Positions 56,827-64,000 of a stretch of 64,000 bases of DNA are shown here, piece by piece. Position numbers and translations under genes: made by a program. Location: assembly GCA_943736015.1 (NCBI GenBank), contig OX031064.1, positions 33,479,361 to 33,543,360 on the forward strand. The letters run 5' to 3'. The DNA is from Tridacna crocea (Eukaryota; Mollusca; Bivalvia; Cardiida; Cardiidae). The notes beneath the pieces were generated by a model, which saw only the letters and a list, made by a program, of their open reading frames with translations, was not told the DNA's origin and did not search any database. How positions within the stretch are numbered: position 1 is the first letter of the stretch; each line of letters starts with the position of its first letter.

Positions 56827-57020
56827 CCAACAGTGAGAGAAGGTTGTTTTGAAAAAATTGAGGAAAAAGGAGAAAATGCTGGTTTCCAGAATTTTCTCCT
56901 TTTCCCACAATGTTTTCTACTTTTTCAAAGACAACTTGATTACATTGAGCCACATTTTGTCGTCTACTCATGCGTTGAATCTGGAAAATTTCAAATTTCT
57001 GTCGAGTGGTAAAGGGTTAA
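56823..57020 (+). mobile_element. Family A MITE, chained
   Basis: Starts ttaaccaacagtgagag; tip gctggtttccaga. Confidence 0.68.
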
Positions 57021-57049
57021 GAATTCGTAGTTCTCTGAATCTCGTCCAG

Positions 57050-57278
57050 TTAACCCATTACCACACAATCCCTCCTTTTGATGACCCTGAGAAAGAAGCC
57101 TTTAGAAAATACTGCGGGAAAAGCAGAAAGTGCTGGTTACCAGGATTTTCTCCTTTTCCCAAGAGGGTTTCTACCCTTCACAAAACAAGTTTCAAAATTT
57201 CAGTCACTTTTATTTTGTTGTCTGCAAATGCTTTCGATTTGGACAAACCTAACATTTTGTCGTTTGGTAATGAGTTAA
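57050..57278 (+). mobile_element. Family A MITE
   Basis: TTAA at both ends; several arm mismatches (aaagcagaaag). Confidence 0.85.
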
Positions 57279-57324
57279 ACAGGTTTTCAGTCCGAATCCC
57301 GGCTCTACCAAACCCATTTTGAAG

Positions 57325-57618
57325 CGTTGTCTGAGCATGTCATATTCTTCGAAGATTCGACCTGCCTTATATGACGCATCACTCCCTCCCCCCCCCCCCC
57401 ACGCAATATTGAAAAGGGGGGGGGGAGAGATTGTAGTAATATCCGCTATAAAGTAGCAATGGAGAAAATGGCTTTATCAATACGTTTGAGGAGAAATAAG
57501 ACCTGTTCTAGCTCCAGATTTCTCTGAACTGCTGATCATAGCTGAATGAATCGCAGAGTATTATTGCGTAAACGTTTATTTTTTTAGTTTGAAATTCGAA
57601 GTAACGGTTGTCACACAA
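57325..57618 (+). mobile_element. Family C element, 3' truncated
   Basis: cgttgtctgagcatgtcata start. C and G homopolymer runs at about 57387-57427 interrupt it. Confidence 0.7.
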
Positions 57619-57724
57619 TAAAAGAATGTTTTGTTCATACTTTTAAATGGTACGATTTAAAATTAAATGTATAATGACACCTGCTTTGATATTTTGACCA
57701 TTACTGGGCCTTTAAATTTCCTTT

Positions 57725-58150
57725 TGTTACGCGGGATAGTGCAGATACAGGACGAAACCCATCCTAAAGTACGTCTTGTTCTTTAACTCATTACCAAACG
57801 ACAATATTTTAGACTGGTCCAAATTAAAAGCATTTGCAGACGACAAAATAAAAGTGACTGAAATTTAAAATTTGTTTTGTGAAGTGTAGAAAACATTGTG
57901 GAAAAAGGAGAAAATGCTGGTTACCACAATGTTTTCTAAAGGCTTCTTTCTCAGGGGCGTCAAAAGTAGGGATTGTGTGGTAATGGGTTAACGTATTTTG
58001 GTTTATAGCACCGTCACACGGGACCTCGGTTTAACGTTTCATCCGAAAAACTATTAGTAGTTTTAGATGGCCAGCCGTGGGGCTTGAACCTACACCCTCA
58101 TGAGCACAAGTCCAACACTCTACCAACTGAGCTATATAGGTTGGTCACAA
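57725..58150 (-). mobile_element. tRNA-derived SINE, family S, split by a MITE
   Basis: Reverse strand: tatagctcagttggtagag (A box), taggttcaagcccca (B box), ggccatctaaaa, then the body. Interrupted exactly at its TTAA by the family A copy 57783-57991. Confidence 0.78.
57783..57991 (-). mobile_element. Family A MITE nested in a SINE, half hairpin
   Basis: TTAA at 57783-57786 and 57988-57991. The uninterrupted SINE at 5765 has a single TTAA at the same point. About 20 bases of one arm are deleted. Confidence 0.88.
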
Positions 58151-58196
58151 CTTCATTGGCTCAACATACCATCGTATAAAATCTTTCACTGACACA

Positions 58197-58829
58197 ATTG
58201 GCTTACAACATGCTAAAAGAGACATTCGGACATTTACGTATAGTATCGTCTTGGATCGGCATGCGCAGCCCGTGCAGTCTGATCAGAGACGAAACTTTCC
58301 CATTATGTGTGATTTTTCTGTTTCATGCAAAGTCCGTTGTCTGCGCATGTCATATTCTTCGAAGATTCGACTGTCTTATATGACGCATCACTAGCCCCAA
58401 AAGCGGGCTGACTGTAATATTACGCTCTATAAAGTAGTAATGTAGAAAATAGCTTTTATCAATACGTTTGAGAAGAAATGAGACCTGCTTTAGCTCCAGA
58501 TTTCTCTAGAATGCTGATCGTAGCTGAGTGAATTGCACGACGTAGCGTTTTATTGAGTAAACGTTTATTTTAGTTTGAAATTCAAAGTAACGGTTGTCGC
58601 ATAGGAAAGTGGTTCGGTTCTGTACCCAGGATGCCCAAATTAGATAGATGAGTATTTACAGAATGCCATCTAGCGGGAGATAATGATGCAAAGTCTACTA
58701 TTGGACAAAATCTAATGTAGCCGTAAAATGCCGTCTTGGATTAGCCTGCGCGGAGTGCACAGTCTGATCCGAGACGACACTTTACGCAAACGTCCGAATG
58801 CCCCTTTTCACGTGTTGCAAGCCATATAA
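58197..58829 (-). mobile_element. Family B1 MITE split by family C
   Basis: Left part 58197-58334 and right part 58688-58829 join to a normal B1 layout; ends ttggcttacaacatg and cacgtgttgcaagccatat. Confidence 0.78.
58335..58687 (+). mobile_element. Family C element nested in B1
   Basis: Flanked by GCAAAGTC at 58327-58334 and 58688-58695; 353 bp, the same start and end as 53682-54037. Confidence 0.85.
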
Positions 58830-58978
58830 TGAAATTATACTCAAATCAAATGCGACTTTAAGACGACGTGAACCTCACACCATCATTCGTATTTCGCTGC
58901 CAATATTCTCCTTCAAGGGCTCTTCATGTCTTCTACCTGAATAGTGAAAGCTCTCTGACACCCTACCCTTAAGCTTCT

Positions 58979-59209
58979 AAAACCCTTTCCCTAACAATCC
59001 CTGGTTTTCACGACCCTGAAAAAGATGCCTTTTGAAAACATCGTGGGAAAAGGAGAAAATGCTGGTAACCAGCATTTTCTCCTTTTCCCACAATGCTTTC
59101 TATACCATCCCAGAACAAATTTCATTTTTTTGAGTCACGTTAATTTTGTTGTCTGCTAGTGCTTTCAATTTGTACCAATCTAAAATTTTGTCGTCTGATA
59201 AAGAGTTAA
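58979..59209 (+). mobile_element. Family A MITE
   Basis: Full length; perfect tip, one arm with tcgtggg. Confidence 0.85.
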
Positions 59210-59389
59210 CATAACTCGGAATGCTTTTGAATACAATATAGATCAAGATCAGGCTACATGGAACGCACAGTTTGATACTGAATCTACACTGTCAGGTATG
59301 GTGTTTTTTTTTCCTCTATAGAGATCATGTTAGGGAGTGCATCGGTGGAAAATTTTCATTTCATCTAAAAGTGACAGAGAGAAACGATC

Positions 59390-59715
59390 AATGAAATAAA
59401 TGAGTGCCTTGCTCTGTGAAAAATGGGGTTTAACCATTTACCACACAATCCCTACTTTTGACGCCCCTGAGAAAGAGGCCTTTTGAAAACACTGTAGGAA
59501 AAGGAGAAAATGCTGGTAACCAGCATTTTCTCCTATTCCTACAGTGTTTTCTACCCTTCCGGGTACATATTTCAATTTTTCAGTCACCTTTATTTTGTCG
59601 TCTGCAGATGCTTTCAATTTGAACCAGTCTAAAATTTTATTGTGTGGTAAAGAATTAAAGCATTTGACAAAAAAGAATCGAACCTATGTCGGTCGATGCA
59701 GCCCGCGCAGGAATG
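59390..59715 (+). mobile_element. Family B2 MITE split by family A
   Basis: tgagtgccttgctctgtga on the left and agcccgcgcagg on the right of the MITE at 59430; the break is at the B2 TTAA. Confidence 0.68.
59430..59658 (+). mobile_element. Family A MITE nested in B2, co-varied stem
   Basis: Stem cactgtagga / tcctacagtg: two paired changes against the consensus. Confidence 0.88.
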
Positions 59716-59802
59716 ATTAAATGTTGTTTTTACGTCGATTTCAACATTATTATGTACAGTCATGTCACGGCAGCAGCTCACATGTTTATGTATTTCCTGG
59801 GT

Positions 59803-60032
59803 TTAACTCAATACCAAACGACAATATTTTAGACTGGTCCAAGTTGAAAGCATTTGCAGACGACAAAATAAAAGTGACTGAAAATTTGAAATTTGTTTTG
59901 TGAAGGGTAGAAAACATTGTGGGAAAAGGAGAAAATGCTGTTTACCAGCATTTTTTTCCTTTTCCCATAATGTTTTCTACAGGCCTCTTTCTCAGGGGCG
60001 TCAAAAGTAGGGATTGTGTGGTAATGGGTTAA
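59803..60032 (-). mobile_element. Family A MITE, reverse type example
   Basis: Both ends intact (ttaactcaatacc / ggtaatgggttaa). One arm has a T expansion in the tip. Confidence 0.88.
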
Positions 60033-60238
60033 TCAGTACAATGCTAGGGCTCTGAAATGTCTTGTCCAAAGACATTCCCAAGCAGATCAGATGGACTCCA
60101 TGCAGAATTACCTTAGTCGAATCTGTCTGTTGTAAATTCTTTGCATGTCAAGAGACCAATCTTCCTCATGATTCAGGTGTTTATCTAAAGTAGGTCTTAC
60201 TATAGGCATAACGCCTCTCAATTGTTCCCTACAAAACC

Positions 60239-60480
60239 TTAACTCTTGACCACACAATCCGGACTTTTAACGATACTGGGGAAGAAGCCTTTGGAAAGCA
60301 TTGCGAGAAAAGGAGAAAATGCTGGTAACCAGCGTTTTCTCCTATTCTTGTGATGCTTTCTATCCTATTGAAAATGTATCGTTTGAGCTGCATTATATAC
60401 AATTTGCATATGCAAAAAATGCTTTCAATTTAGATGAGTCTACATTTGGACAAACTCGATTCTTGTGTGGTGAGAGTTGA
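60239..60480 (+). mobile_element. Family A MITE, diverged
   Basis: gctggtaaccagc tip is intact; outer right part contains a short duplication around tgcatatgcaaaa. Confidence 0.7.
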
Positions 60481-60711
60481 AATGATAGAAACTAAAGGAA
60501 AATTATTCTGTTTTAAACCCGTTTTCAACAGCTTCTCAGACATGTTAAGCTGGTCAGTGCACCTATGCATATGTATACTAGCGTTCTTGAGTTATAATTA
60601 ACCCATTCTACTAAACAGATTCTTTTTAAAATAGCTGTCTGCTTTCTAAACAGCAACACAATCTCGAAACAGCAATGAAGTCTGCGATAATGACTTTATA
60701 CTCAAGTAAGA

Positions 60712-60943
60712 TTAACGCTTTACCAAACAATCCCTGGTTTTACGTCCCCGAGATATATAGAAGCCTTTTGAAAACATCGTGGGAAAAGGAGAAAATGCTG
60801 GTAACCAGCATTTTCTCCTTTTCCCACAATGTTTTCCACCCTGCTGGAAACAAACCTCAATTTTTGAGTAACGTTTAATTTGTTGTCTGCAAGTTCTTTC
60901 AAATTGGACCAGTCTAAAATTTTATCGTTTGGTAAAAGAGTTA
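60712..60943 (+). mobile_element. Family A MITE
   Basis: Full length; perfect hairpin tip. Confidence 0.85.
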
Positions 60944-61084
60944 TGCGGTGAAATTTTTGCCCCAGTCGAGGCTCAAACTCGAGACTGTATAACAAACACT
61001 GCTCAGTATCACAGCCTCACGGCGGGAGTATTTGTTGACAACCACGAAGCATGCACATAAACTGCCTGCAAAAATAACGTGGCA

Positions 61085-61145
61085 ATACTGAATTGGAGAA
61101 ATTGCTCGTAACGAGCTATTCCTCCTTTGGTCACGACGTTTTCAC
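61085..61145 (+). repeat. Family A' hairpin fragment
   Basis: gagaaattgctcgtaacgag and ctattcctcctt; the A' tip variant seen at 36240. Confidence 0.55.
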
Positions 61146-61160
61146 TTGTATTCGTGTACT

Positions 61161-61387
61161 AAATCTTTATCACACAATGCCGACTTTTAACACCCCCGAG
61201 ATTGAAACCTTTTGAAAACATAGCGGGAAAAGGAGAAAATGCTGGTAACCAGCATTTTCTCCTTTTGCCACAATGTTTTCTTCCCTTCCCAAACCAAATT
61301 TGAATTCTTTAGTCACATTCATTTTGTCGTCTTCAAATGCTTTCAATTAGGACCATTCTATAATTTTGTCGTTTGGAATAGAGTTAA
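61161..61387 (+). mobile_element. Family A MITE
   Basis: Full length; right arm tttgccaca. Confidence 0.83.
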
Positions 61388-61689
61388 ACCTTAATTTCTC
61401 GAGTTTCCAACTTCTTTTCGAGAGGCAAATGGGTTGAAGCGCCATTCATTGCTCACTCAAGAAAAATGAAGAGCACTTCACCATTTGTGATCAAATTAAA
61501 TCCTTATAATACCTGTCTGGTTTAATTAACAATAAAATATCACCGCTCGCTAAAAATGAATTGATGGTGTAATTGTGAAACGAATATGGTAAGGAGCATC
61601 TTCGCGAGCCAAGTTTACGATCACTACGTGGATCTTACCTTGGCTGATTGAGCCCGATTTCGAGATTCCTGCGATGCGCCCTCTAATGG

Positions 61690-62000
61690 ATGCTGGTTAT
61701 TACTCCCCTTTACATCTTGTTTCTAAAAGCAAATGAAATCTCGTTTTACAAACCGCTTACGAATACACATGAAGCGATAAGCAGACATCCACGTGGGTTT
61801 CCATGTTTAACCTTTTATTCTAAAGGTAGAGACCTTGTTCTATTTTTATCAAAGATGAAATGCTACGAGCGATTTCATTTGTTGCAGCTAGAGCTGGCTG
61901 CATCCAATGAAAAAGCGTATCGGGTGAACGTAAAAATCAAGCTCGATCCGCCAAGGGTAGAGCAACCTAGTGAATCGTCGGCCTTGGCTTGCGAAGATGG
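61690..62000 (+). CDS. Possible isolated coding exon, no family recognised
   Basis: An open frame runs to a strong donor (GATGG/gtaagg at 62001). The segment from the internal ATG at 61855 (MKCYERFHLLQLELAASN...) is richer in CpG and less A/T-biased than its surroundings, and has a non-repetitive amino acid mix (YRVNVKIKLDPPRVEQPS). No domain is recognised and no partner exon was found. It may equally be a decayed transposon fragment. Confidence 0.2.
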
Positions 62001-62064
62001 GTAAGGATAGGAATGCTCATACATCCGAGCACCAATCGCCTATAATATGGTTTGATTAAATGTT

Positions 62065-62240
62065 TAAACAAGAGGGCCATGGTGGCCCTGATTTGCTCCC
62101 CCAAGCCTGTGTACCTTTTGGCAGAATTATATGAAGTAATGTTGCCATTATCTTCAATCTGAAGGTGTCTGCTCCGATGCTTTTTTTGTGACTGATCTCC
62201 GCATTCACCTTCAGACCAACCTTCATTCAAAGTATCTGGA
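62065..62240 (+). repeat. Molluscan gagggccat repeat, partial
   Basis: aacaagagggccatggtggc start, then ttgctcccccaagcctgtg. Recognised from memory as a common molluscan repeat head. Confidence 0.4.
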
Positions 62241-62335
62241 ACAAACGCGATCTTGCCCGCATGTTTTCTAACGATCCATGCCCATTTTATTAGCTGTCAT
62301 TAGAAATTTTGTCGCATAGAGCCGTTCGAAAAGAT

Positions 62336-62477
62336 GCTTTGTTTTGTGAAGGATAGAAAACATTGTGGGAAAAGGAGAAAATGCTGGTGACCAGCATTTT
62401 CTCCTTTTCCCACAATGTTTTCTAAAGGCTTCTTTCTCAGGGGCATCAAAAGTAGGGATTGTGTGGAAATGGGTTAA
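62336..62477 (-). mobile_element. Family A MITE, left third missing
   Basis: Perfect hairpin; the final TTAA (62474-62477) is the left target site of a family D element. Confidence 0.8.
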
Positions 62478-62814
62478 GGCAGTGGACCAGTAATAGAAAA
62501 CATCTTTTTCCACTATAATATCATACTACAAAATTTGCCATGATTGAAAAAGAGTATTATTTTACCACTTTCACCAAGTCACTTTTATCCTTTTTGTCCT
62601 TCTAAAGTTTTTATAATTATAATAACAATTATCCCCCCCCCCCTTTTTCTAGAAACTAACAGAAGTCTAAACAAACAATTTCAAAATAGAAATCAATGGA
62701 ATATCTGGTCGGATAAAAATGTGCAAAAGTATTATATCTGTAATAAATCTGTATTTATCAACTATGAAGAAATCTTATTCCATGTTGTACTAGAAATGTT
62801 ATGGGTCTACTACC
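62478..62814 (+). mobile_element. Family D MITE, full length
   Basis: TTAA at 62474-62477 and 62815-62818; start ggcagtggacc, end gggtctactacc. The 142-codon open frame across it is a shadow. Confidence 0.85.
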
Positions 62815-63287
62815 TTAACGTCACAGGTGGACAGTTGTCTCTGAGGAGAAGTGCAGTATACATGAGCGATAACTCTTCCTTCCATTATCTTTTTTTTTAC
62901 TGCTCTATGTTGCTTTTCAGTTTTTTTTTCGGTCAGATTTCATATAATTATATATATGACAGACCCAGATAAAAAAATTATGTCATACCAGAAAAACAAC
63001 AATAACAGTAAATAACATACATTTCATCTCTGTGTAGAACTAAAAAAGACTTTAAAGTTAATAGATCTTTCAGTTTCTACAAATATAATTTAGAATTATT
63101 GAGGAAGTTCTAACATATAAAGAAAGTTCTATAAGTTTACCAAACAATCTTATTCATGAATTATTAAACAACCCTAAAAAATAACAAGCCTGAAAACATT
63201 TTTCACAAAGGAGTAAATCTTGGTAACAAGAGCTCCAGGGAGGGATTTCGATTTTATAATTAAAAGATATTAATCATTCTGCACCAG

Positions 63288-63359
63288 ACCCTATGTTGTG
63301 GGTACTCATTGGAATCATCTCATTGAGATGATTTTAATGAGTACCCACAAAATAGGGTT
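63288..63359. repeat. Family F palindromic repeat
   Basis: accctatgttgtgggtactc, centre atctcattgagat, and complement. Confidence 0.82.
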
Positions 63360-63457
63360 TGAAAGAGAAATAATGGATTTAGAATACCATCATTAGGCCT
63401 TATCTGGAGCTCTACTGGTAACCAACAGTTTCTCTTTTTCAAATGTTTTCTACTCTT

Positions 63458-63686
63458 TTAACTCATTACCAAACAACAATATTTTAGGCTTGTCCAAATC
63501 GAAAGCATTTGCAGACAACAAAATAGAAGTGACTGAAAATTTGCAATTTGTTTTGTGAAAGGTAGAAAACATTGTGGGAAAAGGAGAAAATGCTGGTTAC
63601 CAGCATTTTCTCCTTTTCCCACAATGTTTTCCAAAAGCTTATTATTCAGGGTCGTCAAAAGTAGGGATTGTGTGGTAATGGGTTAA
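63458..63686 (-). mobile_element. Family A MITE
   Basis: Full length, perfect hairpin. Confidence 0.88.
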
Positions 63687-63781
63687 AGGCAGTCCATGTC
63701 ATTTGAACATAATTGTAGTCTGCAATTGGTTTCAGTTTAGACAAGGTGCACATATTTGCTGTCTCGTCAGTTAAACTAATC

Positions 63782-64000
63782 GAGCAATGCTCTGGCAAAA
63801 GGGGGCTTAATGCATCTCTGTATTACACGATACAAGCCCTGGTCATTACATACTTATGGATCCAAAGTAGCAATTTTTTTAAACCAACTGACTGAATCAT
63901 GAGGAAGACTTAGTCCTCTGACATACAGAAAATTGACTACAAGTGAAAAAGTTTGGGCAGGGTGTGCCTGCACAGACTGCACAGGCTGTCCTGGGTCGAT
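63782..64000 (+). mobile_element. Family B2 MITE, cut by the window edge
   Basis: gagcaatgctctggcaaaag start and gtgcctgcacagactgcaca core; continues past 64000. Confidence 0.72.

Noticed and set aside
62544-62972. 142-codon plus-strand frame
   Set aside because: It lies across a family D MITE and low-complexity T-rich sequence.
3861-63658. Many open frames encoding peptides like [21 protein letters not shown]
   Set aside because: They are translations of the family A MITE hairpin, in both orientations, and recur wherever the MITE lies.

Overview
This is animal nuclear DNA, most likely from a bivalve mollusc. The genes are split by GT-AG introns, the sequence is AT-rich, and it is packed with short palindromic transposons. 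Several repeat types (the 3' end near 1390, the GCCTGCGCAG palindromes, the gagggccat repeat near 62075) look molluscan from memory; no database was searched, so the species is not fixed.

Three multi-exon genes can be rebuilt with matching intron phases. (1) 13360 down to 4114, minus strand: an ERI1-type 3'-5' exoribonuclease (SAP domain plus DEDDh nuclease, 6 coding exons, 360 aa). (2) 17740 to 26889, plus strand: a single-pass membrane protein with a signal peptide, two Ly6/uPAR three-finger domains and a short tyrosine-bearing tail (6 exons, 353 aa), head-to-head with ERI1. (3) 54540 down to 36623, minus strand: a Vax-type homeobox gene (3 exons, 170 aa) with a 16 kb first intron, tail-to-tail with gene 2. 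I see no functional link between the three genes. A possible lone coding exon lies near 61690-62000. No intact tRNA, rRNA, CRISPR array or bacterial-type operon is present.

The rest is mobile DNA. Family A is a ~225 bp TTAA-flanked MITE with about 60 whole or partial copies, close to a fifth of the window. Its centre is a ~60 bp inverted repeat (arm AACATTGTGGGAAAAGGAGA then AAATGCTGG). Forward copies start TTAACCC[A/T]TTACCACACAATC and end TTTGTCGTTTGGTAATGGGTTAA in consensus. Other families: D (TTAA MITE of ~350 bp), B1 and B2 (different ends, same GCCTGCGCAG palindromic core), C (~355 bp, 7-8 bp target duplications), E, F, G and H palindromic repeats, several tRNA-derived SINE families, a satellite at 1-722, and a 156 bp tandem block in an element at 27278-28165.

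Two elements stand out. In intron 1 of the three-finger gene (18069-18596) is a 528 bp miniature LTR retroelement: two 206 bp LTRs, each with tRNA-like A and B boxes, a tRNA-Pro primer-binding site, a polypurine tract and an ACTT target duplication. In intron 1 of Vax (44736-48152) is a TTAA-flanked 3.4 kb Kolobok-like DNA transposon with a THAP-domain exon that has lost one zinc-binding Cys. Intergenic stretches not listed separately are AT-rich single-copy-looking DNA or unrecognisably old repeat.
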